DNA of 8,515 nt from Verrucomicrobiota bacterium (GTDB lineage Bacteria; Verrucomicrobiota; Verrucomicrobiia; Limisphaerales; UBA1100), in the NCBI GenBank assembly GCA_015660155.1, contig DQLO01000071.1:1-8515 (forward strand), read 5' to 3'. This document shows, piece after piece, positions 1 to 6,672 of the stretch. Position 1 is the stretch's first letter, and the number at the start of each line of letters is the position of its first letter. A program made the translations under genes and the position numbers. Below the pieces are notes generated by a model. It ran no database searches. It was not told where the DNA came from and saw only the letters and a list, made by a program, of their open reading frames with translations.

Positions 1-1
1 C

Positions 2-2188
2 CGTGAGGCTGCCGCCGCGCTCTTGCTCGAGCAATTCAATCGTGTCGATGGGCAACAATCCGCGAGACCATTTGGAGCCTTCATAGGATTCGTACGTGCC
101 GCGCTCGGCCGCTAACTCGCTGGAAGTGAGAATGGCGTAGTAGGAAATCAACTCCATACTGCGATCGGCAAAAGCCACCGCCGCTTCGCTGGAATACGGA
201 ATACGCAGTTTATAAAGCGCATCCTGAAACGCCATTATGCCCATGCCCACCGGGCGATGCCGCATATTCGCCGTGCGCGCCTCGGGCGTGGGGTAGTAGT
301 TGATGTCGATCACGTTGTCCAACATACGGATGGCCGTGCGCACGGTGTTGGCGATGAGTTCCTCATTGAGTTCGCCGTCCTTGATATGCGCGGTGAGATT
401 CACTGAGCCGAGATTGCACACCGCCGTTTCCTCGGCGCTGGTGTTGAGCAAAATTTCCGTGCAAAGATTCGAGCTGTGCACCACACCTATGTGATCCTGC
501 GGCGAGCGCACATTCGAGGGATCCTTGAACGTGATCCACGGATGCCCCGTCTCGAAAAGGCTCATCAGCATTTTGCGCCAGAGATCTTCCGCTTGAACGG
601 TTTTGGTGTGCGTGATCTCGCCGGCCTTCGCCATCGCCTCGTATTTTTCGTAGCGTTTCTCGAATGCCGCGCCGTATAGATCGTGCAAATCCGCCACGTC
701 GCTGGGGCTGAAAAGCGTCCACTCGCCGCCCGCCTTGATGCGTTTCATGAACAGGTCCGGAATCCAGTTGGCAGTGTTCATGTCGGGCGTACGCCGGCGT
801 TCGTCGCCAGTGTTTTTGCGCAGATCCATGAAGTCCTCGATGTCCAGGTGCCACGTCTCGAGGTAGGCGCACATCGCGCCCTTGCGTTTGCCGCCTTGGT
901 TCACTGCCACCGCCGTGTCGTTGGCAACTTTGAGGAACGGGATTATGCCCTGGCTTTCACCGTTCGTGCCTTTGATGTGCGAACCGGTGGCGCGGATATT
1001 TGTCCAGTCGTTACCAAGACCGCCGGCCCATTTGGACAGGCGCGCGTCGTCGGCGACCAGCTTAAAGATGCTGTCAAGATCATCATCCACCGTGCTCAAG
1101 TAACAGGAGGAAAGTTGCGGATGCAACGTGCCCGCGTTGAAGAGCGTGGGCGTGGAGGACATAAAGCGGAACGAACTCAGCGCGTGATAAAACTCAATCG
1201 CGCGCTCCTCGCGGTTGGCTTCGTTCATCGCCAACCCCATCGAGACGCGCATATAAAAATACTGCGGCGTCTCAATCCGCGTGCCGCCGATGTGGATGAG
1301 GTAACGATCGTAAATCGTCTGGATGCCCATGTAGGCAAACTGTTGATCGCGTTCGAGGACAAAGGCGTCGGCCAGTTTGGCGAGGTCGTACTGCAGCAAA
1401 TCCGGCGACAACCGGTCAGCGTCCACGCCTTGCCGGAGGTAATCCGCAAAATGATCGCGATGCAATTGCGGCAGCTCCACCGGCGAATCGAACTTCGGCA
1501 GCACCTCCTCGTAAATTTGATTTAGCAACAAACGCGCCGCCACGTAGGTGTACGCCGGCTCCGTTTCAATCCGCGCCTTGGCGGACATCACCAGCGCCTT
1601 GTCGATCTCATCCGTGCGCACGCCGTCGTACAGATTGCGCATCGTCTCGTCGAAGAGATCGTTAGCTTGGCACTTGTCCTCCACCCCGCGGCACGCGCCG
1701 TAGATGTCACGCTTCAGCCGACTAGGATCGAGCGCTTCCTTTTCGCCGGCCGGCAGTGTCACAAACATTTGCGCCTGCGCCTCGCCGTCCACCGTGCGGT
1801 CGCCGCGAATGGCGCGCGCCTTGCGGCGTTCCTCGCGGTAAACAATGTAGCGCTTGGCCGCGCCGTGAAAGCCGCCGGACATCAGCTTCTCTTCCACCAC
1901 ATCCTGAATCAGCTCAATCTCCAGCGACTCGTTCTTGGACAACCGAATGAGGCAACGCTCCACCACTTCGTGCGTGAGCAACTGCGCGTCCGCCTGCATC
2001 GATTCCGGCGCGGGCTTGTCCTGTTCCAAACCGGCATCCGCCTTCAGCGCCGCCTCGAGGGCCAGGTAAATTCTCGTTTCATCAAACTCAATGATGCGTC
2101 CATCGCGCTTGCGCACTTGGAGTTGTTTGCCGGCGAGGGGATCCAAAGTGGCCATCCGCAATTGGCCGTCGAGCTGCTCATTAATCAT
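2..2188 (-). CDS. nrdA: Ribonucleoside-diphosphate reductase, class I large (alpha) subunit, 3' end outside the window
   Basis: Reduces ribonucleoside diphosphates to deoxyribonucleotides in the cytoplasm, together with a radical-generating small subunit (NrdB) not seen here. The frame is open for 729 codons from the ATG at 2188 to the window edge. An N-terminal ATP-cone lies at about residues 22-125 ([11 protein letters not shown] near its start), the allosteric on/off domain. It is followed by the N-terminal and barrel domains. Catalytic signatures are visible: the first redox cysteine C362 in SSCYLS, the N574-x-C576-x-E578 triad in NLCTEI, and the second redox cysteine C591 in [11 protein letters not shown]362 and C576 are 214 residues apart, as C225 and C439 are in E. 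coli NrdA. The usual C-terminal CxxC tail would lie beyond the edge. An in-frame ATG at 2155 is an alternative start; the one at 2188 has a weak AGGA about 9 nt upstream. No intein or frameshift interrupts the motifs. Class Ia and Ic cannot be separated without NrdB. Confidence 0.96.
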   Translation of the reverse strand, partial: MINEQLDGQLRMATLDPLAGKQLQVRKRDGRIIEFDETRIYLALEAALKADAGLEQDKPAPESMQADAQLLTHEVVERCLIRLSKNESLEIELIQDVVEEKLMSGGFHGAAKRYIVYREERRKARAIRGDRTVDGEAQAQMFVTLPAGEKEALDPSRLKRDIYGACRGVEDKCQANDLFDETMRNLYDGVRTDEIDKALVMSAKARIETEPAYTYVAARLLLNQIYEEVLPKFDSPVELPQLHRDHFADYLRQGVDADRLSPDLLQYDLAKLADAFVLERDQQFAYMGIQTIYDRYLIHIGGTRIETPQYFYMRVSMGLAMNEANREERAIEFYHALSSFRFMSSTPTLFNAGTLHPQLSSCYLSTVDDDLDSIFKLVADDARLSKWAGGLGNDWTNIRATGSHIKGTNGESQGIIPFLKVANDTAVAVNQGGKRKGAMCAYLETWHLDIEDFMDLRKNTGDERRRTPDMNTANWIPDLFMKRIKAGGEWTLFSPSDVADLHDLYGAAFEKRYEKYEAMAKAGEITHTKTVQAEDLWRKMLMSLFETGHPWITFKDPSNVRSPQDHIGVVHSSNLCTEILLNTSAEETAVCNLGSVNLTAHIKDGELNEELIANTVRTAIRMLDNVIDINYYPTPEARTANMRHRPVGMGIMAFQDALYKLRIPYSSEAAVAFADRSMELISYYAILTSSELAAERGTYESYEGSKWSRGLLPIDTIELLEQERGGSLT

Positions 2189-2272
2189 TCGTATTCTATC
2201 CTATCATTCAGCGGCCGCCACGCCGCGTTGGCATCGGGGGTCGGCAAACAGGGTTTCGCCGGCCCGGGGTAG

Positions 2273-2404
2273 GTTGGGTTAAACCGCCCCAACTGCCTTA
2301 GCGAGGCAGCCGCCCGCACACTCGCGCGGGACTTGTCTTTCGAGCCGATCCACACCCCAATTTGGCTCGCCCCGCCGCAACGGCGCTTCGCAGGCTGAAT
2401 TGGG
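2273..2404 (-). other. Structured 5' leader of nrdA with serial hairpins
   Basis: Several short inverted repeats follow each other: GTTGGG 2273-2278 with CCCAAC 2287-2292; CTGCCT 2292-2297 with AGGCAG 2303-2308 (5-nt loop); CCCGC 2312-2316 with GCGGG 2325-2329; CGAGCC 2341-2346 with GGCTCG 2364-2369; and CCCAATT 2356-2362 with AATTGGG 2398-2404. The last two overlap at 2356-2369, so they could not form fully at the same time in one RNA. No T-run follows any of them, so none looks like a standard intrinsic terminator. I do not recognise a known riboswitch; in particular no cobalamin-riboswitch B12 box was seen. Confidence 0.35.
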
Positions 2405-2440
2405 TCGAAATACCATCATTTTACCGAAATAATCAGTGGG

Positions 2441-2449
2441 TTATTCACA
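2441..2449 (+). promoter_or_regulatory. DnaA box, perfect match (TTATTCACA)
   Basis: Exact match to the DnaA-box consensus TTATNCACA, reading on the plus strand. It lies downstream of the predicted nrdA start site, inside the long leader. Together with the opposing box at 2574-2582 it brackets the NrdR-like operator and the promoter. Confidence 0.6.
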
Positions 2450-2489
2450 GAAAGCTCACACACTGTTATGAAGTTATTTACTGGCATAT

Positions 2490-2537
2490 CCACAAGCTGT
2501 TGTGTGACCTCGCGATCAACTGCGCGATATATTGGGG
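2490..2537 (-). promoter_or_regulatory. Putative NrdR operator (two 16-bp boxes)
   Basis: Box 1 (2490-2505) contains CACAA-GCTG-TTGTG, an inverted repeat, and matches the published NrdR consensus acaCwAtATaTwgtgt at 12 of 16 positions by hand alignment. Box 2 (2522-2537) has the ATATATTG core and matches at 11 of 16. They are separated by 16 bp, 32 bp start to start, which is the roughly three-helical-turn spacing typical of NrdR box pairs. Box 2 overlaps the predicted -10 and box 1 lies just downstream of the predicted start site, where a repressor would block transcription. NrdR is the ATP/dATP-sensing repressor of ribonucleotide reductase operons in many bacteria. Both boxes are degenerate, so the spacing and location carry much of the argument. 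Confidence 0.45.
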
Positions 2538-2556
2538 TATGCCCAAAATTAGTCAA
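2526..2556 (-). promoter_or_regulatory. Putative sigma70-type promoter for nrdA
   Basis: On the minus strand there is a TTGACT -35 element (2551-2556), one base from TTGACA, followed by a TATATC -10-like element (2526-2531) with a 19-bp spacer. ATATAT at 18 bp is an alternative register. Transcription would begin near 2519 and give a leader of about 330 nt before nrdA. The -10 is imperfect and the spacer longer than the optimal 17 bp. Support comes mainly from location: a DnaA box lies just upstream of the -35, and one NrdR-like box overlaps the -10. Confidence 0.45.
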
Positions 2557-2573
2557 CACATAAAATGACAAAT

Positions 2574-2582
2574 TGTGAATAA
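2574..2582 (-). promoter_or_regulatory. DnaA box, perfect match on minus strand (TTATTCACA)
   Basis: TGTGAATAA on the plus strand is the exact reverse complement of TTATTCACA. It lies 17 bp upstream of the putative nrdA -35 element. In E. coli, DnaA binds boxes just upstream of the nrdAB promoter and affects its expression, so this position is plausible for transcriptional control. It is the same 9-mer as the box at 2441-2449, in opposite orientation. Confidence 0.6.
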
Positions 2583-2805
2583 CCAAGGCCCAATTTCGGG
2601 GTAGGCCTCCGGAGGTCTCGGTATAGGCTATTTTGGAGGCTAAAAGAAATAATTCACACTCCACTATTCACACCCAAATCGGGGTGCGAGAGGTGAGTTT
2701 GGTGAATACACGCCCCTCAAGCCGGTGAGAGCGTGCTAATCAGTGTGGAAAACCCTGAAAATCGGGCGTGATTTATTGGCAATTGTGCGGCAGGCAGGAT
2801 GCCGA

Positions 2806-4569
2806 CTACTCGCCGCGCAGCCAATCGACGATGCGTTCCATTTGGCGGCGCGTGAGTTTTTCGTCTTTGCCGAAGGCGGGCATACGGTCGTTCTTCTTGC
2901 CGTAGAAACGTTCGTGCGCGGGATCGTTCACGATGCCGAGCATCCAGTTGCGTGAGCCGTAACCGGTCAAGTCCGGCGCGGAAAAGTCATCCGCATTCCA
3001 ACCGCCCAACGCGTGGCAATCGGTGCAGCCGATTTTGTCAAACAACTCGCGTCCCTTTTGAATGGCTTCGCGATCTGCCAAATCCAATTTCGATTGCGAA
3101 GCCAGCTTGGCCTCGGCGGAGATTGCTTTGATGAGCAAATCCATATCCGCGCGCAATGCTTTGTCGTCATCGATGCCATCGAATTCGTCCTGAAGAAAAT
3201 CGTGCATTTTACTTTTCTTGGCGTGCGCGGTGTTGCCGAAAAATTTGGCGGATTCAAACCGCTCGGGATGGAGCAGTTCGGTTAAATATTCGCGACTGGC
3301 AAAACCTTTAAGATCGGGCGCGCTCGGTTTTTCGACCGGATTGCCAAGGCCGTTGTTGCCGCCGTGCGTGTGGCAACTGGCGCAGTGTTGGGCAAAAAGT
3401 TTGGGGCCTTGCAACAGGGCAAGCGCGCCTTCGGGTGGGATGCCGCCCTTCGCCAGTTCTTTCACGATGGCGGCTTCGCGCGCGGCTTGTTCTTTGGAGG
3501 CAATGTAAGTGGGGTTGTTGCGATCGGCATTCACGGCCACGTAAGTGAGGATGCCGGCGAAGGCGAGGATGCCGAAGAGCAGACCGACATTGAAGCGATG
3601 GCCGCGCTCGGATTTGCCGATGATGGGCATCAGGAAAATTAACGTCATCGCAATGCCGGGCAGCACGACCGCACCGAGCACTTCCCAATGGCCGGGGAAA
3701 TATTTCAGGAACTGAAACAGAAACAGGAAGTACCAATCGGGCCGCGCGGGATAGGCGGAGGAAGGATCGGCGGGGGCATCGAGGTGCGCGCCGTTGAAGG
3801 CAAAGTGCAGCACGAGAATGGTGACGAGCACGGCGAGACAGGCCACCGCGTCTTTGAGCACTTGCTCGGGCCAGAAATATTCGTCGGCTTTTTTGATGGG
3901 TTTCTTGGGCGTAAGACCGTGCCGACGGAAAAGATAAATGTGGCCCACCGTGAGCCCGATGACAGCCAGCGGCAGAATGCCCGCGTGCAGCGCGAAGAAT
4001 CGCGTGAGCGTGTGATGCCCATAATCCGCACCGCCGAGCACGAGTTGTTTCATGGTTTCGCCAATGAGCGGCGTGCTGCCCATTATATCGGTGGCGACTT
4101 TGGTGGCCCAATAGCCTTTTTGATCCCACGGCAAAAGATAGCCGGTGAGCGACAGCGCGAGCACGAGTTGAAGCAGGATGATGCCGAACCAAAAATTAAT
4201 TTCGCGAGGCGCTTTGTACGCACCATCGATGACCACTTGCATCAAGTGCAACACCAGCAGCACGGTCATCACCTGCGCGGTCCAGTGATGCAGCCCGCGC
4301 AAGAAATGCCCGCCGGTCATGTGTTCCTGAATATAGTAAACGCTTTCCCACGAAGTTTGGCCGCTGGCGCTGTAGCCCATCCACAGGAAAATGCCGGTGA
4401 TGAACTGGATCATCAACGTGAACGTCAACGTGCTGCCCCACACGTAGCGCCAGCGCGAGCCGCCCGGCACGGTTTCGAACAGCGCCTCGCGAATGTGTTC
4501 CTTGATGCCGGTGCGGTTGTCCAGCCAATCGTAAAGTTGCTTCAGGCGCTGCATATCACGAGATCGCAA
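2806..4569 (-). CDS. Cytochrome b fused to a di-haem cytochrome c (quinol:cytochrome c oxidoreductase)
   Basis: Integral membrane subunit of a bc-type complex that oxidises quinol and passes electrons to c-type haems. The N-terminal b6-like half has b-haem ligands in helix B (H94 and H108) and helix D (H195 and H210). The 15-residue step between the helix D histidines is the cytochrome b6 pattern rather than the 14 of mitochondrial cytochrome b. The Qo motif is PDWY at 277-280 instead of PEWY. After the last membrane helix (about 327-347) come two haem c sites, C396-x-x-C399-H400 and C515-x-x-C518-H519, with M563 a likely axial ligand for the second. At 587 residues this is cytochrome b6, subunit IV and cytochrome c in one chain. 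The TTG start at 4569 has AAGGA 5 nt upstream and overlaps the Rieske gene by 14 nt. An ATG at 4554, directly after the Rieske stop (TGATATG), is the alternative. No clear terminator follows. Confidence 0.93.
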   Translation of the reverse strand: MRSRDMQRLKQLYDWLDNRTGIKEHIREALFETVPGGSRWRYVWGSTLTFTLMIQFITGIFLWMGYSASGQTSWESVYYIQEHMTGGHFLRGLHHWTAQVMTVLLVLHLMQVVIDGAYKAPREINFWFGIILLQLVLALSLTGYLLPWDQKGYWATKVATDIMGSTPLIGETMKQLVLGGADYGHHTLTRFFALHAGILPLAVIGLTVGHIYLFRRHGLTPKKPIKKADEYFWPEQVLKDAVACLAVLVTILVLHFAFNGAHLDAPADPSSAYPARPDWYFLFLFQFLKYFPGHWEVLGAVVLPGIAMTLIFLMPIIGKSERGHRFNVGLLFGILAFAGILTYVAVNADRNNPTYIASKEQAAREAAIVKELAKGGIPPEGALALLQGPKLFAQHCASCHTHGGNNGLGNPVEKPSAPDLKGFASREYLTELLHPERFESAKFFGNTAHAKKSKMHDFLQDEFDGIDDDKALRADMDLLIKAISAEAKLASQSKLDLADREAIQKGRELFDKIGCTDCHALGGWNADDFSAPDLTGYGSRNWMLGIVNDPAHERFYGKKNDRMPAFGKDEKLTRRQMERIVDWLRGE

Positions 4570-5128
4570 TCTTGTCCTTGGAGTTGGCCTTGAAGCGCTG
4601 GAATTTTACCCATACTTCGGTGGTGTTGCGCAGCTCCAATTCCAGCGTGTCCATTCCGCGCGGGCTCACGCCATTTTTCAATTTGCCGTCCAACGCAAAA
4701 TTACTGTCGTGGCACGGGCAGAAAAAATCCGTTTCCTCTTTGCGATAATCCACAAAGCAACCGAGGTGCGGGCACACGGTATTGAACGCCACCACCGGCT
4801 CCTTCGCGTCCTTTTTTTGTTTCACCAAATAAACCGCGCCCACGGGCACATCTTTGTAGCGCGTCCACTTATCCGATTTATCGGCCACGATGGCGAACTT
4901 CATTGGCACGCCGGTTTCCAAATCGCCTAAATCCCCAAGCCGAATCATCGCCCCGCCCTCGGCTGCCTCTTTATCCACCAGCGGGCTGAGCGCCACGCGC
5001 ACGCCTGCCGCCATCGGCACCGCGCCAATGGCCGCACCGATCACGCACGACGCGCCCTTGATAAACTGCCGCCGATCCGGCTGCTCGTCTTTCCTGTCTT
5101 TCAAATTGTGATCGCTCTCGTTTGTCAT
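4556..5128 (-). CDS. Rieske [2Fe-2S] iron-sulfur protein of the bc complex
   Basis: High-potential iron-sulfur subunit that takes the first electron from quinol and hands it to cytochrome c. The 190-residue protein from the ATG at 5128 has a twin-arginine motif (D-R19-R20-Q-F-I-K) followed by a hydrophobic stretch at about 27-50 that would be the membrane anchor, so Tat export of the folded cluster domain is expected. Cluster ligands are C119-P-H121 in CPHLGC and C137-P-C139-H140 in CPCHDS. C124 and C139 are the expected disulfide pair. Alternative upstream starts exist (ATG at 5158 and 5176, TTG at 5197), but 5128 gives the usual short tail before the twin arginines. None has an ideal ribosome binding site. 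It is first in a two-gene operon; the next gene starts at or across its stop codon, suggesting translational coupling. Confidence 0.93.
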   Translation of the reverse strand: MTNESDHNLKDRKDEQPDRRQFIKGASCVIGAAIGAVPMAAGVRVALSPLVDKEAAEGGAMIRLGDLGDLETGVPMKFAIVADKSDKWTRYKDVPVGAVYLVKQKKDAKEPVVAFNTVCPHLGCFVDYRKEETDFFCPCHDSNFALDGKLKNGVSPRGMDTLELELRNTTEVWVKFQRFKANSKDKIAIS

Positions 5129-5272
5129 CTTGACATTGTGCCGTGGGAAATCCTCCATACAATTGACGGGGATCATTCCGCAAAATTCAGTTCCCAATAC
5201 ACCAAGCCCGCGCGCGGGGCAAGTTTGCGGTTTTGCAGTGCAATTTTCGCGCGCATCGCCTAACGTGTCCGC
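5129..5272. other. Divergent intergenic region between the Rieske gene and the CvpA-like gene
   Basis: This 144-bp spacer must carry promoters for both directions. It contains a 12-bp perfect palindrome, CCCGCGCGCGGG, at 5207-5218. A TTGACA at 5130-5135 and a TTGACG at 5163-5168 lie on the plus strand, but neither has a good -10 at normal spacing, so no promoter is called. Confidence 0.4.
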
Positions 5273-6667
5273 GTGCTGGCACTCAGCCTTTTTCCGGGCG
5301 ACTCGGCCCTGATGTTGTTCCTGCTCGTGGTGGGCGCGTTCACCTTGCTCGGCCTACAAACCGATGGCTTGCGGATGGGCATGCTGTTTGTGGGCACGCT
5401 GCTCGCGCTGATCTTCGCACCGATGCTCGCGGGAGTTTTAGGAAAATTCGTCAACCTGCCCGAGCATCCGCTTTGGTGGGAACTGGGCGCGGGAAAAATT
5501 TGGGCGTTCTTCATTTTGATGACCGCCGTGCTGGCCGCCACCCAACCGCTTCATCGCAAACTACAGCATCACATCAAACACAAACTCGAAACCAACCGCC
5601 TCGCGGAATGGGATCACGTGAACTCCATCGCCGGCATCACGCTGGGCGGCATCCTCGGCGTACTCTATTTAATGCTGTTGGTCGGCATCATCACGCCACT
5701 CGGCTACGCCGCCACGCAACTGCAACCCAACGCCGCCGCTGCGGCCGACGAGCCGATGGGCTACCGTCTGGCCGCGCGCTTGCACCGCGATTTTCGCACC
5801 CTCGGCCTCGACAAATCCGCGCGCCTGTTCGACCCCGCCAGCGAACGCTTTTATGACGCCGCCGATATCACCGGCCTGCTTTATCATAATCTGCGCGACC
5901 AAAACCTGCGAACCTTCCGCGCGCGGCTCGTGGCCTATCCCGCGTTGGTGGAAGCCGTGCACACGCAGCATCTCTTCCATCTTTTGCACCTCAGCAGCAC
6001 CAACACGTTTCTATCGGTCGACCTGCAAAATCAGGCAACTCCCTCCCGCCTGTTGAAACACGCCCACGTGCGCGATGCCCTCACCGATGGGCACCTGCGC
6101 AAAAAACTTGCCCAAGTGGACACCCGCGATTTGTACGACTATCTCCGCACCGGCAAATCCACATTGTATGATCCCGCCACATTGCGCGCCCAAAAACTCC
6201 CCGTGCTGCTCGGCGGCTGGCAGCTGGATGTGCCCGCCACACAACAGCAATTCGAATCGATTTATGGGGAGATGAATGACCGCGAAAAAGAAAAACTGCG
6301 CGCCCACCTCGATGCCCTCGGCCAGTTTTTATTGCTAAGTTTTTCAGAAAAGAATTTTTATTTGGACGGCCAGCATTTTGCTTACAAAGCCTTGGGCGCG
6401 AAACCGCCCCCGAACCGAACCGTCAACGGCCTCTTACCCCGCCCCGAACCGCCCAGCGCTTTTGCACAGCGCTCCGTGCGAATCCTGCTGGCCGGACCGT
6501 GGAAGGCGAATAACGATTTTTTCACCGCGAAATTCCACTGGCCACACGCCCAGCCGGAGGTAATTTGTGAAGTGGAGTTCCAGGAATTTTCCAATCGCCT
6601 GCGCGTCACGCTGAAAGATTTCAATCACGAGGCGTACATCTTCCGCAGGATCGGCAGCGCGGAATAA
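5273..6667 (+). CDS. Four-helix membrane protein with CvpA-like N-terminus and large unrecognised C-terminal domain
   Basis: The first 145 residues hold four hydrophobic helices at about 12-29, 34-56, 75-92 and 118-145. The pattern (an early D, many G residues, short loops) resembles the CvpA/colicin V production family, though I cannot confirm membership. The basic loop between helices 3 and 4 (HRKLQHHIKHK, about 94-104) should be cytoplasmic, which would put the C-terminal 320 residues outside the membrane. That part is soluble, with no repeat and few cysteines, and I recognise no domain. The frame opens with GTG at 5273 without a clear ribosome binding site; ATG at 5312 (codon 14) is an equally plausible start just before helix 1. 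The gene runs divergently from the bc operon and ends 5 bp from the converging prenyl synthase stop, with no terminator between. Confidence 0.75.
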   Translation: MLALSLFPGDSALMLFLLVVGAFTLLGLQTDGLRMGMLFVGTLLALIFAPMLAGVLGKFVNLPEHPLWWELGAGKIWAFFILMTAVLAATQPLHRKLQHHIKHKLETNRLAEWDHVNSIAGITLGGILGVLYLMLLVGIITPLGYAATQLQPNAAAAADEPMGYRLAARLHRDFRTLGLDKSARLFDPASERFYDAADITGLLYHNLRDQNLRTFRARLVAYPALVEAVHTQHLFHLLHLSSTNTFLSVDLQNQATPSRLLKHAHVRDALTDGHLRKKLAQVDTRDLYDYLRTGKSTLYDPATLRAQKLPVLLGGWQLDVPATQQQFESIYGEMNDREKEKLRAHLDALGQFLLLSFSEKNFYLDGQHFAYKALGAKPPPNRTVNGLLPRPEPPSAFAQRSVRILLAGPWKANNDFFTAKFHWPHAQPEVICEVEFQEFSNRLRVTLKDFNHEAYIFRRIGSAE

Positions 6668-6672
6668 GCGCA

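Larger units (their letters stand above)
2486..2752. promoter_or_regulatory. Near-match DnaA boxes
   Basis: Four 9-mers differ from TTATNCACA at one position: ATATCCACA (2486-2494, plus, overlapping NrdR-like box 1), TAATTCACA (2650-2658, plus), CTATTCACA (2664-2672, plus), and TGTGGAAAA (2744-2752, the minus-strand form TTTTCCACA). With the two perfect boxes this makes six sites in 312 bp. Single near matches also occur inside genes, for example TAATCCACA near 4746, so each alone means little. The clustering is the signal. Confidence 0.35.
2189..2805. other. 617-bp non-coding control region between nrdA and the bc operon
   Basis: No convincing gene lies here. The short open frames on both strands have no recognisable domain and cross the regulatory motifs. 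The part next to nrdA (about 2189-2400) is GC-rich and full of short inverted repeats. The part from about 2405 to 2672 is clearly more AT-rich than the flanking genes and contains the promoter, NrdR-like and DnaA-like sites listed separately. The segment 2676-2805 follows the bc operon stop codon. It holds a 7-bp inverted repeat (CACGCCC at 2709-2715 and GGGCGTG at 2764-2770) and a weak hairpin at 2788-2804 with no T-run. Confidence 0.8.

Noticed and set aside
683..1525. 280-codon open frame on the plus strand opposite nrdA
   Set aside because: It lies wholly antisense to well-conserved NrdA motifs and has no recognisable domain; long antisense frames are common in GC-rich genes.
2..2188. 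Intein or intron in nrdA, a frequent host for such elements
   Set aside because: The ATP-cone, C362, N574/C576/E578 and C591 motifs follow each other at normal spacing without an insertion.
2189..2400. Cobalamin riboswitch in the nrdA leader
   Set aside because: No B12-box consensus was found, and this is a class I (B12-independent) enzyme.
2362..2664. Small open frames on both strands in the nrdA control region (2362-2568 plus, 2416-2664 minus)
   Set aside because: They cross the DnaA, NrdR and promoter motifs, have no ribosome binding site or domain, and their composition is that of AT-rich intergenic DNA.
2788..2804. Intrinsic terminator after the bc operon (CGGCA / TGCCG stem)
   Set aside because: Only a 5-bp stem with a 7-nt loop and no T-run on the transcript strand.
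3688..4593. 301-codon plus-strand frame opposite the cytochrome b/c gene
   Set aside because: Antisense to conserved haem-ligand regions, low-complexity composition and no domain.
5130..5191. Plus-strand promoters from TTGACA (5130) or TTGACG (5163)
   Set aside because: No acceptable -10 at 16-19 bp; TACAAT at 5158 is 22 bp from the first.
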